Under the pieces are notes generated by a model that worked only from the letters and a program-made list of their open reading frames with translations, did not search any database and was not told the origin of the DNA. A program made the position numbers and the translations under genes. Below are positions 36,372 to 47,113 of a stretch of DNA of 64,000 nt, piece by piece. The DNA is from Ceratothoa steindachneri (Eukaryota > Arthropoda > Malacostraca > Isopoda > Cymothoidae): positions 70,560,286 through 70,624,285 of the forward strand of contig OZ018321.1 in NCBI GenBank assembly GCA_963969495.1, read 5' to 3'. How positions within the stretch are numbered: the first letter of the stretch is position 1; the number at the start of each line of letters is the position of its first letter.

Positions 36372-37469
36372 TCATGAAATGCTTTTGAGTAGTTTACGCA
36401 GATTCCGATTTGTAAGGCCGAAGCGGTGGCAATGAGAAAACTTCCGGTAAAAGTGGCTAAAATGTTTTGACGGTAGCGATGCCAACCGGCATGCATTTAC
36501 TCGGAAGCCTACCAACAGCAAAATTAAAGAAAGGTGTAGGAATGGTTCTCTAAGCTCCCCTTTTTTCTCCTTACACGTTCGACTTTGACAGCTCCTCAGC
36601 CAGCGCTTCTGTGATATTTTATAAGGAGTAATTGACGTGTTTACGATTTTCCTTGCATAAACCACACTTTCATGGTAGAGTGGGGTCTCAACTGTACAGG
36701 CTAAACATCTAGTGTTCGAAGAGCAATTAGCATACGATCCTGTGTAGGAGCTGCCTCATTAACCAGAAGGTTTCCCTCCGATAACGAGATACCTTCAGTC
36801 TCTACCTAGAAACCTATCTAATGCCTAAAGCTGATGAAGCATGTGTCATTTGGACATTATGTTCACATCAGTAGATCGAACAATGTGGAAACACCTGAAG
36901 CAGCAGATGGGGGGGTTGTCTTGAAGACGCCAAACAATCTCTTGATGATGTGCACCGAGGTCGCCAAGACTCCACACATCATCCCATTCATTTTTATTTT
37001 TGTAAATCTGTGTGCCTTACCACCGAAGGCGCTTCTGGGCCCGAATAGTCAGTCGTGGCATGGTCATCTACGAAACATCAGGTGGTCTCTGTGCCCCCTG
37101 AACTCCCCCAACAGGAGAGGAAACCGTATTCATATTTGTTTTGTTTCTTGCTCTTATTTTTCTTCTGTTTATGAGAGGAAGGCGAGGAGTGAGCCCACTT
37201 AGCTCTACCGACGGGAAGTGCCCCAATGTCGGATCGACAAGCCTCAGGCTCTGAGATAGAAAATTCCAACGGTGACAAGGAGTCAACAAGTGAGAGCCAA
37301 GATCTTTCCTCTCCTCATCTGTCCTTGAGGGTCCAAATATAGGCGAGCACCAACAGACCGGTGTATCGGCAGCTTTCTTGTAACTGAGGATGAAGCCTAG
37401 TCGTCTCGAGCCTCTCTTGCTACCAGGGTCCTTCTCCCATCGGTCAAGATACGGATCCGAAGACTGCAC
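36372..37469 (-). pseudogene. LINE D ORF1 (gag-like) relic
   Basis: Contains a basic segment KWAHSSPSSHKQKKNKSKKQ equivalent to A's KRVHSQSSSPKRKKNRKK. Further on, VYARKIVNTSI matches A's VYARELVDNSI. Then the knuckle region FSHCHRFGLTNRNLRK matches A's CYYCHRFGHTNLFCRR, with the zinc-binding Cys and His mostly lost. Loss of those ligands shows prolonged neutral decay. Confidence 0.65.
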
Positions 37470-37860
37470 ACATTCCTACCCGTTTAAACCTAGTGCAGGT
37501 TTGATGACCCCAAGTGAGGGCATCCGTCATCATCGACCTCGATAGACTTCCCAAAGCAAGCTGCCGCCTCAGGAAATCTTGCAATGGGGCTTCCCTTACC
37601 CATTCTTTTTCTGTCCCTAAGAATACTCTTACAACTAGGAAATGCCGCCCCAGCGCTCCCTAAAGGTGACAGAAATCACGAGCAGGGTTTACTAGGTCAA
37701 TGGCCTTTAGTCGACGAATCGACCTCTATTAGGGAAGGAATCCGAAAGGTCTCGCTGTTCCACAATTAGGTAATGACAGTCTGAAGGACGGTAGGAGTCA
37801 CGGCCCTGCATGTCCCGCCAAAGAAGCGATGGCAAGAATTTAGGGGGGGCCATGGCGAGC

Positions 37861-38798
37861 TGTTAGAAATTATACATTCCTAAATAATGTTAGGAATCTG
37901 AATTAAAAAAAACTTGATCACTCATTCTTACCTGGGAGAAGAAAACTTTCCTTTTTAATTCCTTACATTGACAATAAAATTTTAAGTTACATAATTATTG
38001 GTACAACTAAGGAAGAAACATGACTGAATGGTTAATGGCAAAATTTAACCATCAAATGCCTGTATATATTTATCGTTGATTTTACAATTGCTATGCTTGA
38101 TTTATTTATATTTATTATAGAAAAATATGTTAATTGGAATATTTCAATAAATAAATATTGTTGTTTTCACTATATAAAATTACTAACAAGCTTAGCTGCA
38201 TTTGTGAAATACCTTTAATACTCGTATGTTATTTTTATTAAAACTTGTTATAAAGGTTGTCAAATGGACCCAAATAAATCTGTGGATAAAACAATGATTC
38301 TTTGAAGAAATATATTATAAAAATCCATTTTAATCTTAAAACAAACAATTTGGAGCATATTAACGTCAAAGTTATTTAACAAATATACTATAAATGTTAA
38401 GAAAATTAAGTTTACGATAGACTGTCAAAATTCACTGTGGTTTAGGATAAATTTATGTGACATTTTAAAATTACATATGCTTAAAATCTCCACATAACTT
38501 TATTAAATAAATAAGTTGTTATAAGTTAGATTGTATTAATTATTATTATAACGTAATACATAATTATTACTGTATTAATTATTTATTACCTAGACATGAT
38601 TTTTCTTTTATAGTTTTTGAAAATTACGACGATACTAATACTTATTGCATTTACAAACAATGACGCCATCAAAAGGAATTTAATTAATCCTTCTTTTCTG
38701 TGTTAAAATATGACATACTCTTCTTCCTATTATTTCAATTGAGGCAGTGCTTTACAAAGGAGAAGTTCTATCCTTGTCATATTTATCTGTCGTTTATT
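37861..38798. other. AT-rich spacer, no supported gene
   Basis: Very AT-rich (long A/T runs), no frame above chance length and no recognised motif. It separates LINE D from the ACACTGG-bounded element. Confidence 0.55.
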
Positions 38799-38879
38799 AC
38801 ACTGGTCAACAAATTTTAACATTTTTCTGCTGACTTAAGTTTGAGACTTGTTCTTGGGGAAATTCGGGGTTACTGAGTT

Positions 38880-39735
38880 AAACAAGGTCTGCTGACCAAA
38901 AAGACGCGTGCCCTTACTTATTCTGATCTATGTCTTTACGACTTTGAAAACTTTCAGTAATTCTTGGAGTAACCTTGCGAGGACCTTGGCAATTCTATCA
39001 TTCGAAAAAGAATGTAAACACCTTAAGGGTTTCAAATTTCATTAGAATCGGCCTAATAGTTATGATGTTATTGCCAAAAGATCTAATTTCTTGGCTAACC
39101 ATGTGTGACTTTGGCAATTATATTATTTGAAAGGGAATGTAAAACAATAAAATAATCTCAGATTACGTTAGAATCAGCAGAATAGTTATGATGTTATTGC
39201 CAAAGAAAATCTAATTCCCGGGATAAGCTTACGAATACCTTAGCAATTATATTATACGAAAGAGAATGTAAAACAACATAATTGGTTCTATTTTCGTTAG
39301 AATCGGCCGAATAGTTATGATCTTATAGCCATAACAGAATAATTCCCTGGCTAACCTTGGGGGGGACTTTGCAATTATATAATTCGAAATATAATGTAAA
39401 AGAACATAAGAATTTCAAATTTCGTTGGAATGGTCGGAATAGTTATGATGTTATTTCCAACAGAAAATAATTCCCTGGTTAACGTTGGGATGACTTTGGC
39501 AATTATATCATTCGAAAGAGAATGTAAAACAACATAAGGGTTTCAAATTTCGTTAGAATCTGCGGAATAGTTTTGATGTTATTGCGAAAAAAATATCATT
39601 CCCTGCTAACAAGGGAGGACTTTGACTATTGTATCATTTGAAAGAAAATGTAAAACAATATTAGGGTTTCAAATTTCGTTAGAATTGGCTGAATTGTTAC
39701 AATGATATTAAAAAAAATAAAAAACGTGGACTAAC
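38880..39735. repeat. ~127-bp tandem array, six units
   Basis: The motif CATTCGAAAGAGAATGTAAA (with variants) recurs at about 38,998, 39,123, 39,250, 39,380, 39,508 and 39,635, a period of 125-130 bp. Within each unit the same order of blocks follows: CGTTAGAATCGGCCGAATAG, TTATGATGTTATTGCCAA and a CCTGGCTAACCTTGGG block. TTCGAAAGAGAA is partly self-complementary. The array is subterminal to the inverted end at 38,799. Confidence 0.85.
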
Positions 39736-39760
39736 CGACCGACCGACCGACCGACCGACA
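39736..39760. repeat. (GACC)n short tandem repeat
   Basis: Five to six copies of GACC directly after the 127-bp array. A decayed counterpart lies at about 47,690-47,715 in inverse orientation. Confidence 0.85.
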
Positions 39761-39938
39761 TAGTGGGATGTAGAGTCGCCCTCGACTAAAAATTCACAAC
39801 TTTCTAAAAGCTTATTAAAAAGCCGAATTAAATTATATTAAAATAATTATTTTTTATTTAAAATGGGGGGCTTAAACTTTTTTGTCACACCTCATTTCTT
39901 TAAATGGAAAGGCGAAAACATGGTCACTTCCTAATTGC

Positions 39939-40063
39939 ATAGTCTAGAATAGTATAGCATAGCACATTATAGCATAGTATATTATATCATAACATAGCAT
40001 AGTAAAGTGTAGCATAGCAAAACATAGTATACTAAAGTATAATATAGTAGTATATGTAGTATA
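39939..40063. repeat. TAGCN pentanucleotide satellite, left part
   Basis: Degenerate five-base repeat (TAGCA, TAGTA, TAGAA variants). It stops abruptly at the solo LTR and resumes after it at 41,338, so the two parts are one array split by insertion. Confidence 0.85.
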
Positions 40064-40068
40064 GTATC

Positions 40069-41128
40069 TGTGAGGGTATGGAACGTACATACTCACATGC
40101 CGCCAAGCAATCGTAGGAACGAAAGAAATTTGTCGTTTGAGTTGATCTTCGTCTCCTCTCTCTCTCTCCCCCACCCTTCCCCCAACTGGCTACAGGAAGT
40201 CGGACGAAAAAACGCCTATCTCACAAAGAAGCCTTAATCCAATTTGCCTTCTTTATGATACCAAGGAGATTGTCCAGAAGGCGCTGCGATAAGCGAATTG
40301 TCGTGAATGGAATCTCTCTCTTGATTTCCCACAATCCGCGATATAAATAACATCGCCGTTTACCCCTCTAGAGCAGTGTCCAAAATCTACTTTCGTATCC
40401 TCACGTTGAACGAGAGTCATTGGCGTAACGTATCGACTACCAACGCGCCGTCGAGTCAACTTGGTCGCTGTCTCAAAGGGCTCCTGGAAGTAAATCCTGC
40501 CCCGCAGAGTCTGTGACTAGAAGAATACGCTGTGTTGCTCATCGTAACTTTAGAAATAAAAGGAACATCCAAATAGTTACTGGAAGTTACTATTTGTTAG
40601 TGTCACATCCAGTTAGGAGTAGACTAACCGGAACTGCAGCCAGCAGCCCCGAACCCGTCGTCTTATCCCCCCTCTCCCCGAGAACTCGTGTTAACGCCAC
40701 CCGAACCATTCCGTCTGGACCTGAGTAGTCGTCTCTCCAATCCATCACAATTAATGGTAATCTGTAAACTCAGTGTCCCTCTATTCTTAAATTTCCTATC
40801 TAATTAACAGTGATTGATATTCCCATTGAGTCATTATAAATCTAGACGCTTAACGTCAGTGTTTAATATTTAATCCTTAATTTTGCACGTTTAACTATTG
40901 CTAATTATTATATTTGTGTAAAGTAAAGTTTATTTTTTTGTACTCGTGTTTATTTGTGGCTCCAAGAATCCCTCCGGCTAATTTATTCAACCTCTATTTT
41001 GCACTCTTAGAATTCAACAATCACAAACCTTTCCCCAGTAACAAGTGGGACTTTTATAGTGAGAATACTGGCTACCGCACAACACGCCTCTAACCAGCTT
41101 TCGCACGTTCAGTAGGAATTAAAGCCTA

Positions 41129-41226
<98 letters not shown>

Positions 41227-41332
41227 CGTAGATTGAGTCATAGGGTCAATACCATCGACTTAGACAAAAGCGGTGTTTCCAGATCAAGGACTAGAATAAT
41301 TATTGAACCAGACTATGAGCAATTCTACGACA
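40069..41332 (+). mobile_element. Solo LTR with 5-bp target duplication
   Basis: Starts TGTGAGGGTATGG and ends ATTCTACGACA, i.e. canonical TG...CA. It is flanked by GTATC at 40,064-40,068 and again at 41,333-41,337. It interrupts a pentanucleotide satellite, which independently marks it as an insertion. No gag-pol sequence is present, as expected after recombination between two LTRs. It contains a 93-bp (AT)n run near its 3' end. Its last 11 bases equal the sense-strand end of the LTRs at 53.6-59.8 kb, and both start TGTGA, so the two elements are probably related. Open frames within it (for example 40,513-40,728) are not considered genes. Confidence 0.75.
41131..41223. repeat. (AT)n microsatellite inside the solo LTR
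   Basis: About 93 bp of uninterrupted TA dinucleotides, the longest in the window. Confidence 0.97.
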
Positions 41333-41337
41333 GTATC

Positions 41338-42110
41338 TCCTAGCATAATATAGCTTAGCATAGCATAACCTAGTATAGCCTAGTATTATCTCGAATAGTA
41401 TAACATTTTATAGCATAGCCTAGTATAGTCTCGAATAGTAGCCTGGCAAAACCTAGCTTACAGTAGGATACCTACCATAGTAGCCTAACATAAAGCCCAG
41501 CATAATATAGACTAGCCTAGATTGCCTAACATAGTAAAGCCTTCCTAGCATAGCCTAGCATAATATATCATAGCATAGTATAGTATAGCATGGTAGGTAA
41601 AAGAGAGTAGATTATGTCGCAGCATAGCCTAACTTAGTATAGCCTAGCCTCGCATTGGATAGCCTAGTCTAGCCTAGCCTAGCTTAGTATAGCCAAGTCT
41701 AGTTTATGATTCCCTATAATAACAGAACTTACCATACCATACTCTAGCGTAGCTAGCATAGTATAGCCTAGCCTTACATAGTATAGCTTAGCCTGGCATA
41801 GTATGACTTAGCCTAAAATAATCTAGTCTAGCCTAGCAGAGAATGGATAGTATGGCCTATCTTAGCCTAGAAACCATAGTAAATACTAGTCGAACATAGC
41901 CTAGCCTAACAAAAACTAGAATAGAATAGCCTAGTACAGCCTACCTTATATAGGATAGTAAATCTTGCCATAGTATAGCTTATCATAGTATAGCCTAGCA
42001 TAAAATAGTATAGTATAGCATAGCATAACGCAATATATTTTATAATAGCTTAACATAGTATTGCCTAGCCTATCCTCGTATAGCCTAGGCTATACAAATT
42101 GCTCTAGCAT
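41338..42110. repeat. TAGCN pentanucleotide satellite, right part
   Basis: About 770 bp of degenerate five-base units (TAGCC, TAGCA, TAGTA, TAACA), continuing the array cut by the solo LTR. CCTAG and TAGCC are the commonest forms. No reading frame survives. Confidence 0.9.
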
Positions 42111-42175
42111 AAGTTTTACTTTGTGCTGAAATAATATCAAAAAGGGCAAAGTTAATACCGAATGTAACTATTTAT

Positions 42176-43209
42176 CGGAACAAGGAGAGAGATTTCTTGG
42201 CACATTTTTAAACTGAAGAAGATTTTGTTTGCTGTTGTGACGTGGCGGGACTGTTAAACGCGATGGGTGTTTTCGAGTATGATCCAAGTGAATGGAGACT
42301 TTTTATAGATAGTTCAAAGAGGAGTCTAAAATGTTTGTTACTCCATAATGGAAACTTGTTCGGTGCGATTCCTATTGGTCCCTCTGTGCATTTAAAATAG
42401 AAGCATGGACACATAAGATCTGTATTGGATTTACTCAAATATGATAAACACAAATGGATCATATATGTGGATTTAAAAATGGTAAATTTTTTAATAGCCA
42501 AAAGGAGGCTATACAAAATATCCGTGTTTCCTCTATTTATGGAACAGCCGAGCCAACAACAAACATTGGGAACAGAAACTCTGGCCAGTTAGAGAAGGTT
42601 TGACTGTTTGGGAGAAGAATATTATACACCAACCGCCACTTGTTGAGCTAGAGAAAATCATCTTCACACCCCTTCATATTAAATTATGCTTGATGAAACA
42701 ATTTTTGAAATCTCTTAATGTGGAGGGTGATTGTTTCAAATTCATATGTATAATATTTCCTGGCTTAAGTTCTGATAAAATAAAGTTTTTGATCGGCCAC
42801 AAATCAGATAGTTAATGGAAAACAAAAACTTATCGAGTTCGATGACTGACATAGAAAAAAGAGCATGGGATTCATTTGTGGCTGTTGTGAAAGGATTTCT
42901 TGGAAACTAAAAGGCTGCTAACTACAAGGATTTCGTAGAGATATTACTTGATAGCTTTCATCGTTTAGGCTGCGACTTGAGCATAAAGGTTCATTTCCTC
43001 AAGAGCCTCTTGATGAATTTCATGCTAACCTTGGTAACGTGAGTGATGAACAAGGAGAGCGTTTTCATCAAGATATCAAAATTATAGAGGACATATATCA
43101 AGGCCGATGGAACACAAACATGAAGGCAGACTACTGTTGGAGTATTCAACGAGACTATGTAGACACCAAACACTCCAGACACTATCGCAAACAAAAATTT
43201 ATTTTATGA
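42176..43209 (+). pseudogene. Decayed gene of an uncharacterised arthropod repeat-protein family
   Basis: Translated through frame changes, this reads coherently for over 300 codons: ERDFLAHF, CCCDVAGLLNAMGVFEYDPS, EWRLFIDSSKRSLKCLLLHN, GNLFGAIPIGPSVHL, LLKYDKHKWIIYVDLKMVNF, a region around PLHIKLCLMKQFLKSLN, and MTDIEKRAWDSFVAVVKGFL. A tail with VSDEQGERFHQD-like and QGRW-like fragments follows. From memory, proteins with this WRLFIDSSKxSLK / QGERFHQD pattern are multi-copy and unnamed in several arthropod genomes, which fits a transposon gene. I cannot name a catalytic domain. It lies just inside the right inverted terminus at 43,523. Several stops and shifts show it is no longer coding. 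Confidence 0.6.
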
Positions 43210-43589
43210 CTGTATAGGTAGGTGTAAGATTACTTGTGTTTTCTCCATTATATTACAAAAATAACCCATATGTATTTAGTAATAGGTGATGATATCTTAC
43301 AATTCATTTATCCTTTAAAATTTTATTGACATTTTAAGTTAGGGTTTGAAGCTATAATACTTAGGAAACTATCCTTACCGAGTAACTATATGCAGTACGT
43401 CGTAAAATAGGAATATGCGGTCAAATAAAAACCTGATGTGTTACAAAAATATCGATGCCACGTCAAGATTGGTTAGAAACAACTAAAAAAACATAAGTCA
43501 GCAAAAGGTTTGTTGACCAGTGTTGTCATTCTTTTGTCTTTATCATAAGACTTTACATCTATATTTCTCCTAGATTTGTAATTGGTACG

Positions 43590-45014
43590 AGTGCTACTAA
43601 GAAGCAGAAGTACAGTGAAGATACATTAACTGCATATTTACATCAATCCTCCCTAATGGCATCGGAAAATCTCAGTGGGTACTGTGCTTCAAAGTTCCTG
43701 AGAGCGATTTTATGCATCCCAGTATGTTGAAGCAGTATTTGATGACCATCCATCCAGAGACAGCTGAAAGAACCCAGATTTCTTCAGGCGTCATGAATGA
43801 AGTTTGGAAAAACAGAAACTGGACGAGAGTAGTGCTTTAAGACTACAGAATTCAAGTGTACTTGAGGCATCATACCAGGTATTCCTTGAAATGCAAAACA
43901 AAAAGCCGTACACAATTGGTGAAACTTTAATCTCCATGTGTTTTAAATATGGTGAAGCATGTTCTTGGAGAGGCAAAAGCACAAAAAATTCAACATATTC
44001 CCTTGTCAAATAACACAGTGAAACGGAGAATTAATGAAATTCCAAATGATATAAACGAAAAGTGATGTAGGATATCAAAATCATGTCCAACTGATATGAT
44101 TGCAATAAAGCTCAATGAGTAAATGGATTTGAATTCTTGTGCACAGCTACTTGCATTTGTTATGTATGCTTTCTTGTGTGATATCAAAGAAGAATATCTG
44201 TTGTGTACACAGCTTAAGATCACCACAACAGCTACAGATGTTAGGAAAAACATTTCTTTCATTAAAACTAACAGGATTCCCTGGTTTAAATGTTGTAGAG
44301 TCTGTACAGATGGGGCTCGAGCGATGCTGGGCTTAAAATCGTGGCTCCAGAAGCGTGTAAAGGAAGTATCTCCAAATGTCAAGGGGGTTCACTGTATGAT
44401 CTATAGTTTTGCACTGGCGTGAAAACCTTCTCAGATGAACTTTGCAAAGTCCTGGAAGTAGTGTTCAATGTGTCAATTTGGAGAGAGCTGGACATCTGAA
44501 GTCTCACTTATTCTCAAACCTTTGTAGATACATGGATTTGGAGCATTAAGTTCTCTTTTAATCCAAACTGCGCTGGCTTTTAAGACGCAATGTTGTAAAT
44601 CGACTGTTTGAACTTCGGAGGACGGTTAAATTGTTCCTGGAAAGGCAAGGAAAAAATGAACTCTTGAGTCAATTCAATGAGGTTTTGCATAATTAGCAGA
44701 TATATTTGAGCAGGTAAATAAGTTGAATCCCAAGCTACAGGTCAATGAAAGAAATGTGTTCCTCCGGATTATCTTCGTGTATTTCTTGCCAAGTTCTAGA
44801 ATTGGCAAAAGAAAAGTCGGTGCCGTCTGCTTGACCTATTACTTAAAATTGAGATTACTCTGCATCTGAGATTCTTTAAAATTGAACTTAAAATGTACTT
44901 TCCAGAGTTCGAGTACGAAGAAGGGAAGTTCGTGAGGAATCCATTCACTGGCACGCTTGATATTACTACCATTCTCAATGAATTTCATGACAAATTCCTT
45001 GATCTCACGTATGC
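43590..45014 (+). pseudogene. hAT transposase relic (SCAND3/ZBED5-like)
   Basis: Reads in order as a hAT-type transposase of the group found in SCAND3/ZBED5-like proteins. There is an N-terminal zinc-finger-like piece with MLKQYLMTIHPETAER, then VLEASYQVFLEMQNKKPYTI and GETLI, then a CAQLLAFVMYAFLCDIKEEY segment. CRVCTDGARAMLGLKSWLQK is the conserved CTDGAPAM block near 44,300-44,355. GVHCMIYSFALA follows, then decayed ELRRTVKLFLERQ and YFPEFEYEEGKFVRNPFTG pieces. The copy ends at DLTYA where the Harbinger element begins. Three open frames of 61-99 codons survive, with stops between them. Confidence 0.75.
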
Positions 45015-45233
45015 TTAGGCTGCGTTCACACCGAGCGAATCGAATCGAATCAATTCATAGAGAACCATCACCATTCATGATCCGTGTTGATTCACCCTGT
45101 TACTTCTTATTGAACCGTTTACACCAAGCGAATCAAATCTAATCAATTCATGGAGAATCATGGCGAATCTAAGTCAGTGATTCGTGTGGTCTTATTTTTT
45201 TCATCAGTTACGGTGAAAAGCCAAGGAGTGAGG

Positions 45234-45366
45234 ATGATGCCGAACTCACTAATCAATTTTGTTCAAGAGCAACGTGCTATATATGATCCTTGTCCTCCTA
45301 TGCACCGAGTTTGGGATGCCATTGCTGCTTTATGGAAGGAAATGGCTGCTGAAATGAAATGCACAG
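45234..45366 (+). CDS. MADF-like domain exon of Harbinger accessory protein
   Basis: A start (ATGATG at 45,234) opens MPNSLINFVQEQRAIYDPCP, then VWDAIAALWKEMAAEM, the pattern of a MADF/Myb-like DNA-binding domain (L-I-x-x-V-x-x-x-x-x-L-Y-D then W-x-x-I-A). It is followed at 45,361 by ACAG|GTGAGT-type sequence (GCACAGGTGAGT), a strong splice donor, so the exon ends at 45,366. The family's middle (K-x-K-x-x-x-W) is compressed by a small deletion. In PIF/Harbinger transposons this protein binds the ends and brings in the nuclease. The second exon is assigned at 46,698-46,892. Confidence 0.55.
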
Positions 45367-46697
45367 GTGAGTTTTAAGTTTTTATTTGCTACAATATTTT
45401 ATGTAATGAACAACAGAAGAAATTGTCGAGATGCGAGAGATAAGTTACCACTAACAATAATAACCTTTACTAATATATATGTACTACTAGTAATAATATA
45501 ATAATATGAAAAAATAAGAATGATAACATAATAAGCAGTAGTTGTGTTATAATCTCCTTCATACTTTCTTCACGGTCACCATAGCTGTTGCGTCGACAAG
45601 GAAAGTGTAATGAATTAACAAAAAATCCTTCATATTCTATACATGCTTAATAAAAAGCAGATGTGACGTGCTAGAAACAGGTACAGCGATTTCTTCTCTG
45701 CTGACTGTGTATAGCCTATCAATTATATTATATGTCCTATCAACTGTATATAGCCTATCAGTGTATCATTATATCCTGCCATTCAACTGCTCGACCTCAG
45801 GATACAAAGTACTCTCTCTGAGTGTCTCAAACTAACATTGCTTGTGCTGTAGGCCTTTTTTACTTTTGTTGGTGCAAGTTCCTCATGTTTTGATGGTGGT
45901 CATCAATTGTATCATCATTATCAGCACGAAAGTTAATATTGTTTTCATGATGAATGAAATTATCAAGTACACAGGTACTTTTAACTATTGCTTCAGATAC
46001 ATTAGTGTTTATCTCCCTTGTTGCTTTAAGTAAACCACTAATTTAGTTAACATTCCGAAAGTAGATTCTACTGTCGTGTGAGCTTTGAACATCCCATAGT
46101 TGAATATATACATATTTAAAGTAATCTAGGTCCTTTCGAGGATAAGGCATCATCATATTGGGCTTTAAAGGAAAAGCTTCATCTCCAATGAGATAGAATA
46201 GTACTTTAATCTCAGTATTTGATACTTTTCTAGGATGTGGAATACCTAAATGTCTAGAGAGAAATGACCTACATATGCTTGAGTAACTGAAAACTAAACT
46301 ATCACTGTTTCGGGCATATGACCCTACATCAATCAGAGTAAAGCAACATTTGGCATCAGTAACAGCCAATAATACAATAGAGTAATACCCTTTATAATTA
46401 TGGAAAAGTGAGCCTGCACCAACTGGACATTAGAACCGAAAGTGCTTGCCATTGACACTTCCAATACAGTTTGGAGCATTGCATTTCTCAAAAAATGTTC
46501 TTGCTATCTCTCTCCACTGTTGATAATCAGGTACTGTAATGTACTGTGGCTTTAGTATTCCCATATAGCATTGCTTGTTTCTTTGACAATGTTATGCACT
46601 GTACTATTCCCAGTGCGAAACTGGAACCCAAGCGAAGCAAAGGATTCTCCAGTAGAAACCTGAAAATAATGGTGTAAAAATAATGGGGGAGCTTCAG

Positions 46698-46892
46698 AAG
46701 TTGCGAGAACAAGGGGCTTCTAATAATTATAAAAATGAACAAAACCCATATCGTCAGTTCCTGTTAAGCCTTCTTCTTTTAATGAAAAAACTGTCGCCAG
46801 CGGAAAATCTTGACATCAAGATAGAAATACATAAAGTCTTTGGGAGGAAGATGTTCAAACGTATCAGCACTCAGCCTGGTATCAACACCTAA
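46698..46892 (+). CDS. BESS-motif exon of Harbinger accessory protein
   Basis: After an acceptor-like GCTTCAG|AAG at 46,691-46,700, the frame reads KLREQGASNNYKNEQNPYRQ, then FLLSLLLLMKKLSPAENLD and IKIEIHKVFG. This is a good BESS motif (F-L-x-S-L-x-P-x-M-K-K-L-x-x-x-x-x-x-x-x-R/K-I). BESS mediates protein-protein contact and normally ends MADF proteins. The frame is open to a stop at 46,890-46,892 after STQPGINT. It lies inside the intron of the opposite-strand nuclease gene. Exon linkage with 45,234-45,366 is inferred from domain order, not shown. Confidence 0.55.
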   Translation, partial: KLREQGASNNYKNEQNPYRQFLLSLLLLMKKLSPAENLDIKIEIHKVFGRKMFKRISTQPGINT

Positions 46893-47068
46893 TACGGTTA
46901 CTGGACTGGGCAACACAAATCATACACCATCACCATCACAATCACCATCTCCTGCTAGCGACAATCGTTTTAAGTACGTATACTTCTGAGAGCTAACCTA
47001 GTCTAGCTAGCCTAAACTAGAAGTAGATAATTTGGGGGGAGTTTACATTATTCTCAACGAGAAATAAA

Positions 47069-47070
<2 letters not shown>

Positions 47071-47111
<41 letters not shown>
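47071..47111. repeat. (AT)n microsatellite in the nuclease intron
   Basis: About 41 bp of AT dinucleotides within the Harbinger nuclease intron. Confidence 0.95.

Positions 47112-47113
<2 letters not shown>

Larger units (their letters stand above)
33540..37860 (-). mobile_element. LINE copy D, minus strand
   Basis: Fourth copy of the A family, in reverse orientation. 5' (high coordinate) to 3': ORF1 (about 37,470-36,370), endonuclease/linker (about 35,240-34,960) and reverse transcriptase (about 34,900-33,560). RNase H and the 3' UTR are missing. All parts are interrupted. The 5' edge near 37,860 is where GC content drops. Confidence 0.65.
38799..43523 (+). mobile_element. ACACTGG-terminated DNA transposon candidate, unclassified
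   Basis: Bounded by inverted termini. 38,799 begins ACACTGGTCAACAAA, then after a few bases TGCTGACTTAAGTTT. The reverse complement of 43,523 downward gives ACACTGGTCAACAAA, then TGCTGACTTATGTTT. Inside, left to right: six ~127-bp tandem units, (GACC)n, a TAGCN satellite interrupted by a solo LTR, and a decayed gene of an uncharacterised protein family (42,176-43,209). Without the 1,269-bp LTR insertion and its duplication the unit would be about 3.46 kb. CACTG termini suggest the CACTA/Mirage/Chapaev group, but no DDE core is recognised. Flanking trinucleotides are TTA and TTG, so a target duplication is not established. Confidence 0.55.

Noticed and set aside
38880..39735. 127-bp array as a CRISPR-like array
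   Set aside because: The whole unit repeats with no unique spacers, and the context is eukaryotic transposon DNA.
40513..40728. 71-codon frame as a host gene
   Set aside because: It lies entirely within the solo LTR defined by TG...CA ends and target duplications.
43791..44382. Minus-strand frames of 72 and 130 codons
   Set aside because: They are antisense to the hAT transposase relic, whose plus-strand motifs are clear.
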